Positions 11,601 through 20,757 of a stretch of 36,740 nt of DNA are shown here, piece by piece. Source of the stretch: Zopfochytrium polystomum (lineage: Eukaryota; Chytridiomycota; Chytridiomycetes; Chytridiales; Chytridiaceae); the NCBI GenBank assembly GCA_025765615.1, contig JAIVFJ010000141.1, positions 140,001-176,740 of the forward strand. The letters are read 5' to 3'. The position numbers and the translations under genes are program-made. Position 1 is the first letter of the stretch, and the number at the start of each line of letters is the position of its first letter. The notes below the pieces were generated by a model. It saw nothing but the letters and a program-made list of their open reading frames with translations, was not told the DNA's origin and ran no database searches.

Positions 11601-12795
11601 TGGCCGTAGCTGTGGTGGTGGTGGTGGTGGTGGTGGTGGTGGTGGTGGTGGTGATGCTGGAGGTGGAGCAGGCGGAGGGTTTTCGCTGGACCTGGCAATC
11701 CGCACGGTTGCGGCGCTGGGCGCCGACTTTTCGGCGACGTTTGCGGACGTGACGGCCGAGGCGGCGGACGTTGAGGTGACGCCTCGCGCCGACCGGCGCG
11801 GCTTGCGCGTCCTGCGCGCGCTGTTTGACGCCGGCACAGTCGACCTGTTGGGCACGCCACGGCTGCTGCGGCTCCTTGTGCGCGAGGACGACGTGCAGAC
11901 GCTGCGGCGCTGCGTGCTGCGGCTTGCGGCGACGGTGGAAGCCCCCGAACGCGGTGGGGGAGGGCCGCGGGGATGGCCGCGGGGAGGGCCGCGAGGAGTG
12001 AGCAACATGCCGCTGTCGCTGCTGCCACTGTGGGCGCTGCGGGACTCGTCCGGGTGGGTCGCGGCGGACGTTGGGCTGGCGTGCGCGCGCGACGGCTGCG
12101 ACTGCGCGGCGCCGAGCAACGCGCACCGGCTGGCCATGACGCGCGACCGCAACGGGCGCCCGCTGCGGCATCAGCATTCTTCATCATCGTCTTCGTCGTC
12201 GCGGGCGTTTTCGGCGGCGGCGCTCGCGGCGCACACGCCGTGGCCGTGCGTGAGGTACGTTGCGCGCGCGCCGCGCGTCTTTCGCTTCCTGGTGCGCCTG
12301 GGCTCTGCCGCCGGCGCGACCCTCGGTGGTGGTGCAAGTGCCGGCGGCGGCGGCGGTGGCGGCAGCAGCGTTAGCGGCAGCGTGAGGGGCAGCGCTGACG
12401 TGGCGCTCTCGTACGCTGCCGACGTGGTAGCAGCGACGCCGCGCCAACATCGTCACCAACGGCACCACAGTCGGCAGCCGCAGCCGCAGCCGCAACCTCA
12501 GCCGTCGCCGCCATCCTGTTTTTCGACCACGTCGGACGCCGCCGCGCGTACGCACCGCCGCCGCCGCCGCCGCGTGCGTCACGAGGCCGCCGCCGGCGTT
12601 TCCCGCTCGGCGTCGGACAAGCGGGTGCTGCTGCGCGAACCGCCGGCGGTCATGCGCTTTGGCGGCGGCGTGAGCGAGGGATGGCTCGTGTGCGACTGCG
12701 AACGCGGACGGCGGATGGATGACGACGATGACGACGACGATGACGACGTCGACGAAGGTGCCGAGGAGGGCGGCGGGGGACTAGCGAGCGAGTGA
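8632..12795 (+). CDS. Large protein with F-box-like motif
   Basis: Two exons, 8632-10262 and 10326-12795, are joined across a 63-nt intron with a GTAAGG donor and an AATAG acceptor. The phase (2) matches exactly and the sum is 1366 residues. Residues 1-280 are Ala/Pro-rich and low in complexity. At about 284-325 the segment MPFVLQHVAAFCNPTDLVQL, continuing to a conserved Leu-Trp, has the hydrophobic spacing of an F-box. F-box proteins link substrates to an SCF ubiquitin ligase through Skp1. The following 700 residues are alpha-helical-looking, Ala/Leu-rich and not recognisable, with a poly-Gly run near 11617-11652. The C-terminus ends in Arg-rich and then Asp-rich tracts (12717-12760). The gene diverges from the GNAT gene. 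F-box is the best guess for the motif; the overall function is unknown and further introns are possible. Confidence 0.65.
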
Positions 12796-13373
12796 GAAGC
12801 TGGCGCGTGTTTGTCCTTTTTTTCCACCCACCCCTGCTTTTGGTTGCTGCTGCCTCTGTTGGTGGTTCCTGCTTGTATAAGTCACCTTGTCTTTTGCTGC
12901 TTTCTAGTGTAGTGTGTGTGTGTTTGTGCATTTTTGCTAACGAAGACGACTTGTTTTTTTCCCTTGTTTACCTCGCGCATGTTTGGCCCTGGCTGATCGT
13001 CCCTCGGGCTGCGATATATATATGTCTCCGTCCCCCTTCATTCACCACCACTCTCCGGCATCATTTTTTCCTTCCACCATTTGCCTTCGCTTTACCCACC
13101 CATCATCATCATCATCATCATCATCAACATCATCATCTCCATCGTGCCTCGCAGTATTTTTTTTTTTTTTTTTTTTTTTCCTTTTTGGCTTCTTTGCGCG
13201 TCGATTTTCCAATGAATGGAATTTGAAGCTACGTATTTTTTTGCTTGGTGTATCCATATGTCGGAGGAGGGGACGAAATTCCTGTTTTCGTTGACAATGT
13301 AGCGGTTGACAAAGAAACTAGCACCGTCCGCACACGATGTATTGTATGAATCAGGCGAACGAGTGATTGAATA

Positions 13374-13410
<37 letters not shown>

Positions 13411-13460
13411 CTTTTCATGGCCTGCTTTGCTCAAACCGCAGTCTTCTTCCGACGTCCAGC
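12796..13460. other. 3' flank of the F-box-like gene
   Basis: The sequence becomes T-rich, with an ATC repeat (13103-13125), T tracts at 13155-13178 and 13376-13410, and a TATATATATG at 13014. It is most likely the 3' untranslated region and spacer. I see no gene. Confidence 0.6.
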
Positions 13461-13462
13461 AC

Positions 13463-13503
13463 CTCACAAGAGCCTAGCTGGGAATGGGGTCTGGGTATCT
13501 GTC
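13463..13503 (+). repeat. SINE 5'-head fragment
   Basis: About 40 bp, CTCACAAGAGCCTAGCTGGG and onward to GGGTATCTGTC, matches in reverse complement the right-hand end of the SINE at 16055-16343 (positions about 16292-16338). It carries the A-box-like part only and breaks off before any B box. It lies 260 bp from a headless SINE body in the opposite orientation. Confidence 0.7.
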
Positions 13504-13762
13504 AGCTGCACGCCTTGCTTGCTCCCTCAGACAAGTCCACAGATCAAACATCAGTTGTATTTTTTCTTTCTTTCTCCCTTTGGGCAGCTTGCTTCACTTC
13601 ACAGCCTCAACCCTTGTTCCTTCTTGCAACACCACCTTCACTCACGACGTCACCTTCAACGCTGCAGTGCTGGCTTGCACTGTTGACAAATACTCTGAGT
13701 ATTAAGTGGAACAGAAACCAAGTGTGAACAGTTGCTGCTTACAATTTGTGCGTCGGAAGAAG

Positions 13763-14012
13763 TTTTTTTTTTATTTTTTATATATATATTGTTCCAGCCC
13801 CAAAGGGCCAACAGGAAGAGAAAGCGGCATCAACGGTGAACGATTATAGACTATGTCCAGGTATCACCTCAGCAAAACCCACCCCATGCACTAAAGACTT
13901 ACAGGGTCGTCAGGCATCTCCACCGCACCACTCCTTGTGATTCAAGACCATACTCTTTCTTGTTGCCTTCAACAGCTGGCGTCGTGACTTGAACCCTTGG
14001 GCCCTTGAGTGA
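13763..14012 (-). mobile_element. Truncated tRNA-type SINE, copy A
   Basis: Read on the minus strand, this is a 250-bp SINE body ending in an oligo(A) tail (poly-T at 13763-13779 on the plus strand). It is about 85-90% identical by eye to copy B at 16055-16343. The GGTTCAAGTCA B-box-like sequence is present near 13985-13995, but the 5' head with the A box is missing and replaced by sequence beginning near 14013. Transcription would need the missing promoter half, so the copy is dead. I found no clear target duplication. Confidence 0.7.
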
Positions 14013-14180
14013 GGGCAAAGCAAAGAGAGCTTGTTTTAGACAGGGACTGGCAAATTCAAGTGAGAGTGTTGTGATTTCAATAAGAAAACTCTGCCCAGCT
14101 TATACTCCTTCAGGGAGTTTGACCTGTTTTCCTGTTTTGCCCATCTGAACAAATTGCAGACGCCGTCAGACAGGACTTTG

Positions 14181-14373
14181 CTGTGGGAAGGGGTTTACAA
14201 CACCTTCCCACAGAGGGAGGGTGATTTGAATATTCAAATCAACCAAGCTCTGGATGGAGCCCTGTGTGCAGCAACTGGTCTCCCCACAGAGGATGATTTG
14301 AAATCTTCAGGAGCATTTCAAATCAACCAATGTCTGTCCAGAGGTCTCTGCAAAGCAGACAATGGGCTTTGCA
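14181..14373. repeat. Cluster of four perfect inverted repeats
   Basis: Four perfect inverted repeats sit in 193 bp. They are CTGTGGGAAGG/CCTTCCCACAG (14181-14191 and 14203-14213), a 20-bp palindrome TGATTTGAATATTCAAATCA (14222-14241), TGATTTGAAAT/ATTTCAAATCA (14294-14304 and 14315-14325) and TGCAAAGC/GCTTTGCA (14349-14356 and 14366-14373). The second and third share flanks (CACAGAGG before, ACCAA after), so they are a duplicated unit of about 73 bp. No protein is supported. It may be part of an unrecognised non-coding element. Confidence 0.8.
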
Positions 14374-14923
14374 CACAGAGACGAAAGTCAGCTTGCTTGG
14401 GGCAGTTGTGAGCTGCCATGGTTCAACATTTATCTGAACCCATTGAACGTGATTCTAATCGCATTGTCCTTGCCCGCAAAGCCTAGGAAAGCAAAGCTGG
14501 AATCAAAGCTACCCCTTTTTTTTGATTCAGATTAGGCTTTTCAGCTTACCTGACGTAGTGTAAGTTGCATCGGCAGCTGCAATGAGGTTGCTGTCACCAT
14601 AGGAAGCTGGCTTCCTAGGCTCAAATCTCAACAGCCATTTATTTTATCGCTTAGGGATTGATGGGCTTAAAATGAAGAGGTCTTTGCGGTTTTCGATTTC
14701 CCATTGAATTTCTGTCGTCTTTGAAGTACTGCTTTGAAAAGTATCAACTGTTCTGGTACTTTCACTTTACCATATTAAAAGTAATTGATCTTGCTAGTGC
14801 AGTTTTTGGTCGCTTGTTTGAAAAACAGAGTGGCATTGAAATGAATCTCCAACATTTATCCCTTCATCATCAGCATCATATAAGTGATTGGGGATGCAGT
14901 ATGAGTTTCAAATCATATCAGGG
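14374..14923. other. No supported gene
   Basis: AT-richer sequence between the hairpin cluster and the decayed gene. It has a T/A tract at 14514-14521 and otherwise nothing recognisable on either strand. Confidence 0.55.
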
Positions 14924-15307
14924 TTAACGGTAACCTTGTGCTGAAAATTGTCCAATGCGAACATTTTCCCATTTCCCAGGGTAGAGGATGAGTAAATACT
15001 GTTCATACTGCTTGTCGCCATAAGCAAAGCAGTTGTCAAACTCGTGGTGAAGTTCAATGAACCTGTCAACTAATGGGATGATGACCAATTTGTCCTTCTA
15101 AGCATTCTGTAGCAGTGATCACAGCTGAAGCAGTAAGACTGAACTTGGACTGGTCGGCATCAAGTAGATGGCGAGTGAGCGTAACGGACTTCCGAGCGTC
15201 ATGCAGCGTCTTGGCCAATGGATCTTGAATGATGGCGCAGGTACTTGCTTCGTCCTTGAGGTATTTTTTGTTCCAATGTAGTTCAGCCTTGTAGTCAGTG
15301 TCTTGTA

Positions 15308-15345
15308 CAGCCAGGGGAAAAAAGTCTTCAGACACTTTGACAAAA
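15308..15345 (+). repeat. Left TIR of Tc1-type element
   Basis: It begins CAGCCAGGGG after a TA and is the reverse complement, with about seven mismatches in 38 positions, of 18126-18163. Confidence 0.85.
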
Positions 15346-15694
15346 TTAAAAAAAAAGGCACCAGTTCAGACATTCCAAAAAAAGTTGGAACAGTAAAATG
15401 TGTGCAAGGGGCAGCTACCTCAAAATTTGGTAGAACCACCTTTGTTTTTGATAACAGCCTTGAAAGTATGCCAAGGAGAAATCAACTAAACATTGAAGGA
15501 ACAAAGGGGAAATTTTGCGCCATGCACTTGCAACTGATTTTTTCAATGCTGGAATTCCAGAGGGGCAATCCTTTTGCACCGTTAGTTTCAGGTTGTCCCA
15601 GAGATGCTCAATTGGGTTTAGATCTGGGCTTTGTGCAGGCTAGTCCTGTCAGGAACAGGGCAGGACAGAGCAAGGCAGACAAGGAACTGAGAGG

Positions 15695-16982
15695 TGTGAG
15701 AGACTATACTCACTCCTTTGACCCTGGGATCTGGGCCCTAGAGTGAGGGAAAGCAAATAATAGGCTAAAACTAACTTATTGGGCTGTTGTCTAGGGGGTG
15801 TTTCAACCCTACTACTTGCCTAGTCCACGAAGTATCCCTACTGATCTGTCTAACAGGGGTCTCAAACACAAAGACTGAACATTCAGAGGGACAATCCTCT
15901 GAAGATCGGTGCTGGAGCAACGATTACTTGTGTGGCTGCGGGCCGATGCGAGGGGAAATGTAAGGGCACTCCCAAGGGCGCAACACAACCACAGAATAAA
16001 GAGAGAGAAGAGGGAAACGGGGGTTTTTATCTCAGGAACCTAATCTCAAACACATTTTTTTTTTATTATATTGTTCCAGCCCCAAAGGGCCGACGGGAAG
16101 AGAAAGTGCCATCAATGGTGAACTGTTATAGACTACGTCCAGTTTTCACCTCGGCAAACCCACCCCATGCACTATGGACTTACAGGTTTGTCAGGCATCT
16201 CCACTGCACCACTCCTTGTGATTCAAGACCGTACTATTTCTTGTCGCCTTCAACAGCTGGCGTCGTGACTTGAACCCTGGGCCCTTGAGTGACAGATACC
16301 CAGACCCCCCATGCTTTCCCAGCTAGGCTCTTGTGAGGGGCCCAATCTCAAATACAACAGGAGCAGTTAATAGCGACGGGACGGACAGGGCGCAACAAGA
16401 GGAGCCCCCGAAGGGGCCATGTACTCACCTGGGTGCGTACCACCCCTCGCTACCCTCATCGTCGCGAGCCAGATGGATTTGAAGGGACTCTGTATTGGTG
16501 CCAAAGGACAGAAATCAGATTGAAGAAAAAAAAGGAAAAAGAGAAATGGCCCAAAAACAGAGAGAGGGAAAATTGACAAGTCAACCCCTCTGACTTGGAG
16601 CATCCACCACAAATGCTCTAAGTTCCCCTAACCCTATGCATGTATGTACAAGTGCCGAAAATAAATAATAAATTAGGCGGGCTTGGGGTACGGCCTGTCA
16701 GGCACCCCATCCCTAGGCAGTCGGGCAGTCTCCGTTAGTTACCAAAAAAGAAAATATGTTGAGAAAACCCTGGCACAACGGAAACTGTTGAGACGAAAGT
16801 GGTAAAAGCAGGCCCAATAATAAAGACGGGTTAGCTGCAAATACACTTTGATAACGCCTTGGAAACTAAAGAACCGGGAGCAATAATAGGGGTCCTGATC
16901 CTTGCAGTTTTATGACAGGTATGCTTGTTTTTGCGAATAAAATCCCTAGACTTTATCACTGAGACCTCAGTGTAGTCTCACA
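15695..16982. mobile_element. 1.29 kb TG...CA element nested in the LTR
   Basis: The inserted DNA begins TGTGAGAGACTATAC and ends GTGTAGTCTCACA, giving a short terminal inverted repeat. The LTR sequence GAGG stands at both edges (15691-15694 and 16983-16986), a 4-bp target duplication; the uninterrupted LTR has only one GAGG there. No open frame of note lies inside, and part of the interior is a later SINE (16055-16343). TG...CA ends with a 4-bp duplication fit a solo LTR of another retroelement; a small non-autonomous DNA transposon is the alternative. Family not recognised. Confidence 0.7.
16055..16343 (-). mobile_element. tRNA-type SINE, copy B, with target duplication
   Basis: A 289-bp insertion is flanked by AATCTCAAACACA (16042-16054) and AATCTCAAATACA (16344-16356), a 13-bp target duplication with one mismatch. 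On the minus strand it starts GGGCCCCTCACAAG, has an A-box-like TAGCTGGGAAAGC, a B-box-like GGTTCAAGTCA (16276-16266) and ends in A-rich sequence. These are the features of a pol III-transcribed SINE copied by LINE machinery. No tRNA parent can be assigned by eye. Copy A and a head fragment lie about 2-2.8 kb to the left. Confidence 0.8.
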
Positions 16983-18125
16983 GAGGAGTGATGATTTTAT
17001 TGTAAACAATAATTTCCTTGAGGGATGGCACAGGTCCCCCATCCCCCTTTTATACCCTTTTGAGAGTCTTCCTTGTCAAGACTCAAAGAAAGTTCCAGAA
17101 AGAACAATTGGTAATACAATGATACCAATGACAACAGCAAGACAAGTCAGGAAACCAAAGAAGGCTCCAGAAGGTTCCACAAGGTTCCATGAAGGAATGT
17201 TCTTGAAGGTTCCAGAGGATTCCAGGGGGATTCATAACAAGCTCAGAACTTTCAATCCACGTTTCTGAAACCATTGTCTCACTTTCACTGCTTTGTGACC
17301 TGGTGCTCTGTATTGCTGATAGATGATATTGGCAGTTGCGTCCTGTTGGTAGTCCATTTTTATATCCATATTGTCCAGAAAATCCTCAAACTCCACATCC
17401 AGAATGTCAAGATACTTGGATGAGTTGAGTCTTCTGTCGATGAATGAAAAGCATCCTGGGTTCCCAACCACTCTTGCATGAACCTTGCAAGCACTCATTA
17501 ATCATACTTTCCCCAGCTCTCCTCCACACACAGACCTTGCCCTGCTTCCCAGTTTCAAAAGTTGCCTTGTCAGTCCAAATAACTTTGGCCCAATCCTTGA
17601 CAGTCCCGTCCTTATGCTTGCGAGCAAATGCCAGACATCTTTCCTGATGCTTCAGACACAGAAAAGGCTTCTTCTTTGAAATAGGGCTGTGAATTCCAAG
17701 CTGGTGCAAGTACATCTGATTGATTCTGGTTGAAAATGAAAAAGATCAGGCTGAATTCACGCTGTTTGTGATGTCCTGTAACGAATGGTGATGATTCTCT
17801 GCAGGTCCTTTTGTTGCCCGAGCCAAACATTGTAGATTGTAGACTGAGAGCCTTTTTGGCCGTCCACTGCGTGAGAGATCCACCAGGCTTCCTTTCTTGT
17901 CAAAACATTGTATGATACTATGGGTACTTGATTGCTTGATCAGAACAAAGTCGCTGACCCTGCGAATGCTCCATCCTCCTCATGCAAGTTGACAACTGTC
18001 TTGCATGTTGCAGCATCATGCTTTGTGTTATGTTGTTTCTCCATGCTGAATTTGGAGGTGATCTTGGGGATGGTGATGGAAGCAGGAGCCGCAGATCAGG
18101 TGGTGGTGGCAGCATGACGAGGCTG

Positions 18126-18163
18126 TTTTGACAAGGCGTCTGAAGACTTTTTTCCCCGCACTG
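18126..18163 (-). repeat. Right TIR of Tc1-type element
   Basis: Read on the minus strand it begins CAGTGCGGGG and matches the left TIR. Transposases of this family bind such repeats to cut the element out. Confidence 0.85.
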
Positions 18164-18500
18164 ACTGCCTGCGAAAGCATCCGTCCTTTTCGAGTAGAAA
18201 GTAGTATTGAATCTTAAGCCACATAATTAGACCCTCGAGGGCTGTAATTACGAAGTTGTTGCGAAGTTAAACTTAGGTTGGTCGTCAGTCTACAGGCTGA
18301 CTGGGGAAAGTACTGTCTACAACGTTGCCTTGATCATCGACGTACGAAGGTTGTAATTGAGCAAATAGCCGAGTTTTTTCTTGTCGAGGATCGCTTTGAG
18401 CTTGTTGAGGCAATTTTCATTCTATTGGCAAGTTCCTTGATTGAAGAGGCTTGAGGTGTCTGTCAAGGACGTCGTATTGCATGTTTTTGTTTTGATAAAA

Positions 18501-19678
18501 CACTTTGTACTGCTATTCAGCCTATCCACAAGACAGGGAAGTGTGTAGTTTTAATTATTTGTTAATTGAATCACAATGCATATTTATACTAAAAATTCCG
18601 CAGTCTCCACGCTTGGGGATGGTCCTTCATGGTGTTGTGTCGTGAAGGGTGATCAGTCCTTCATTACATTTAGCATTTTGTCTAGTACTAGATGTGCTAA
18701 AACACAAAACAGACCTTCCAACAGACCACAGACAAAATCTGGAGATCTCAACAGGTTGAAAATCAAAAACGACTCAGCTCGGGCGTGGATAATCGATCCC
18801 TTGGTGATAAAGTCTTGGGAAGCATGCTGCCCCGCGCACGGAGCGAAACAGACACACGCACAACTACCGCTAACAAGAGTGGGAGGCTGCTTGGGACGTG
18901 CGTGGCCTGGGGCGAGCAACTCGGATCAATCCAGAGTTTCTGTTCTCTTGAATGGGCGGGAAATACATTTTCCGAGCAAGAAACAGGAGTGTGGATGGAA
19001 TTGAATGGATGGATGGATGGATAGATGGATGGATGTCCGCTCTCCACGGAACACACGGAAGAACACGGAGGGGGGGCGAGGGTGTTTCCTGCTGTTGGTT
19101 TTGGGTCGCTTGTTGTTGCTGTTGTTGTTGTTGTTCTTGTTGTTGTTGTTATTCTTGCTTGTTTGCTGTTTGTTGATTTTGTTTGCTTGTTGTTTTCCAT
19201 TTTTACGAATACTTATCGCAATAAGAATACGAATTCCGTTTGCTAAAAGGCTGTTAACTTAATTGTTAAATAATAAATAAATTCTGAGTAGACACTTTAT
19301 TTATTGCAACGAGTCCCGAGGTGGACCGGGTCGCTCGAAGCATTGCCGGTGGCTGAGTGGGCGAGGGCGAATGCGTTTCTTTCTTTGGGCTGCTTGCTGA
19401 CAAGTCAAGCAAACAAACAAGCCCCGCATATGAGCTGGACGCAATGGACGCAGCGCATTTAAGCGCGTGTGCATGATCGCCGCCCCTCTCAGTGATAATA
19501 GTAAGACTAATAACAAGCGCACCGCTCTCGTCGTCTTCCGCCTCCCCCTCCTCCTCGTCCGCCTTTGCGCAACTCCCCACAGCAGCAGCAGCAGCAGCAG
19601 CAGTTGCCGCCACCTCCTCCGCCTCGCAACCCACAAGCCGCCGCCCACTCCCGCCACTCGTCGTCCGCCACACCATTC
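18501..19678. other. Spacer with microsatellites, no gene
   Basis: AT-moderate sequence with a GGAT/GATG repeat near 19004-19035 and a GTT repeat at about 19108-19155. An AGC repeat at 19581-19602 lies in the leader of the next gene. Open frames on both strands here are repeat-driven. This region should contain the promoter of the AhpD-like gene; I cannot place it. Confidence 0.55.
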
Positions 19679-20757
19679 ATGACCGAACACAATTCATCGA
19701 TTACGATGACGACAACGGCGCCGACAGCCGCGCTGCCGTACCAGCCGCCGCGCCTCCAGCCGCCCGTCTCGCCCGCCGAGCTCGCCCGCTGGCGCGCCTT
19801 GCTCCACCCGGACCTGCGCGACGACGAGGATCGTTGGACGTAAGGAGACGATGCCCATCCCATCCCATCCCGTGCCATCTTTTTTTGTTTTTGGTTTTAA
19901 CGGAGGAGAAATCGCCTCACACCACCATCCCATCCATCGATCCAAGCATCATCCTCACGGTCGCCTGCGCCGCCGCCCACGCGATCGAAGGTATCCCGCT
20001 AATCTACACAGTCGCAACCGCCGACTCCTCCAGCGACGGCGACGACGCTGGCGACGCCCGCGCCGTCCGCACCGCCCGACGCATCAAAGAAGCCCTCCTC
20101 AAGGGCTCCGTCCTGTACGGCATCCCGCCCGCCATCGACGCCACGTTTGCCCTCGCCGACGCCGTCCGCGCAGACGCCGAAGCCCGCGGCCGTCCCGCCC
20201 GGATCGACGACGAAGCGTTTTTCTCGAGGGCCGGCGAGTCCCTCGGGCCGGCCACCGCGACCTCGTACGACGACGAAGCAGCCAACGGCGGCGACCACGA
20301 CGACGACGGCGAGTTCGTCCGCACCGACAGCGAGGCGGCGGCGGCGGCGGCCGCCGCCGCGACAAAGCAGGACGACGCCGACGTCACGGCTCGCGGCGCG
20401 GCCCACATCCGCGCCGTCTACCGGCACAACCTCCCCGACATTGCCCTTCGCTTCCGCCGCGCGGCCGCCCTCGACCTCTGGCGGCTCACCCGCGACGTCA
20501 ACTACGGCATGACGCTCTCCCACTCGCGCGTCCTCGGCCTCGCAGACACCGAGCTCGTCGTCCTCGCCGCCCTCGTCACCATGAACCTCCGCGCGGAGAC
20601 CCTGTGGCACCTGCGCGGCGCGCGGAGGGTTGGGTGGAAGGAGGAGGTTGTCGCGAGCGTGAGGGACGCGTGCGTCGAGGCGTGTAGGTTTTGGGGCAGG
20701 CCGACGGATCGGGTGCCTCGCGTCGACGAGGTGTCGGAGGAGTCGAACGGGCTGTGA
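19679..20757 (+). CDS. AhpD-like / carboxymuconolactone decarboxylase-like protein
   Basis: Two exons, 19679-19839 and 19947-20757, joined in phase 2 across a 107-nt intron (GTAAGG ... TCCAAG), give 323 residues. The start is the first ATG in the exon 1 frame; the frame upstream is a CAG repeat without ATG. After a Pro-rich leader, SPAELARWRALLHPDLRDDE (31-50) and a two-part helical domain follow. It ends in TLWHLRGARRVGW (about 271-283) and EEVVASVRDACVEACRFWG, the pattern I know from fungal AhpD-like proteins. The bacterial relatives use a CxxC pair for peroxide reduction; no CxxC is present here, so redox activity is doubtful. An acidic/Ala insert (about 20265-20390) splits the domain. It converges on the HET gene. 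Confidence 0.75.

Larger units (their letters stand above)
15647..17239 (-). mobile_element. Solo LTR of the Ty3 family, itself interrupted
   Basis: Two pieces, 15647-15694 and 16983-17239, together match the full 308-bp LTR of the element at 27397-32611, from TGTCAGGAACAGGGC to GATTCATAACA, with scattered substitutions and small indels. No gag or pol remains, so recombination between LTRs probably removed the interior. The LTR sits inside the Tc1 transposase. The flanks read GGACT on one side and GAGCT on the other (minus strand), a decayed 5-bp target duplication. The family DWPAQSP motif of the transposase would cover exactly this point. Confidence 0.85.
15420..18115 (-). pseudogene. Tc1-type transposase pseudogene
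   Basis: Read from right to left, it probably starts at the ATG at 18115. The first catalytic block is recognisable as AKVIWTDKATFETGKQG near 17570-17600. A second block, YRAPGHKAVKVRQWF, lies near 17280-17330. The third block, QSPDLNPIEHLWDNLK, lies near 15594-15637 on the far side of the inserted LTR. The end, KNKGGSTKF, reaches a stop at 15422-15420. These are the hallmarks of a DD34E-type cut-and-paste transposase. Several frameshifts occur, the Asp of the second block is not evident, and a Trp codon before the third block has become TAG. The 1.6 kb LTR-plus-nest insertion separates the second and third blocks. Confidence 0.85.
15308..18163 (-). mobile_element. Tc1/mariner-type DNA transposon, broken
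   Basis: Imperfect terminal inverted repeats of 38 bp bound the element, at 15308-15345 and 18126-18163. Both contain GGGGAAAAAAGTCTTCAGAC and start with CAG. A TA dinucleotide, the Tc1 target, precedes the left end at 15306-15307; the right-hand TA appears decayed to AC. Between them lies a minus-strand DDE transposase pseudogene. Without the insertions inside it the element would be about 1.26 kb, a usual Tc1 size. It interrupts an older coding remnant on the same strand. The element cannot move on its own, because its transposase is disrupted. Confidence 0.85.
14924..18500 (-). pseudogene. Unknown gene remnant split by the Tc1 element
   Basis: Minus-strand coding-like sequence runs from about 18500 to 18164, stops at the right end of the Tc1-type transposon, and resumes at 15305 down to a stop at 14926. 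The first part contains KLKAILDKKKLGYLLNYNL and later VITALEGLIMWLKIQYYFLL. The second part contains YKAELHWNKKYLKDEAS, TRHLLDADQSKFSLTASAVI and VIIPLVDRFIELHHEF, ending soon after LILYPGKWENVRIG. Frameshifts and stops separate the pieces. The motif DQ-(P/S)-KF followed by VITA-(L/T)-E occurs once on each side, hinting at an internal repeat. I do not recognise the family. It could be a host gene or cargo of an older mobile element. Confidence 0.45.

Noticed and set aside
8688..12337. Several 275-449-codon minus-strand frames
   Set aside because: Antisense shadows of the F-box-like gene; Arg/Ala/Pro-rich composition with no recognisable domain.
19581..19602. Poly-Gln start for the AhpD-like protein
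   Set aside because: There is no ATG upstream of the CAG repeat in that frame, so the repeat is placed in the leader.
19492..19678. 98-codon N-terminal extension of the AhpD-like frame
   Set aside because: It is unspliced frame through the leader and intron; the spliced model starting at 19679 keeps frame and gives a sensible domain start.
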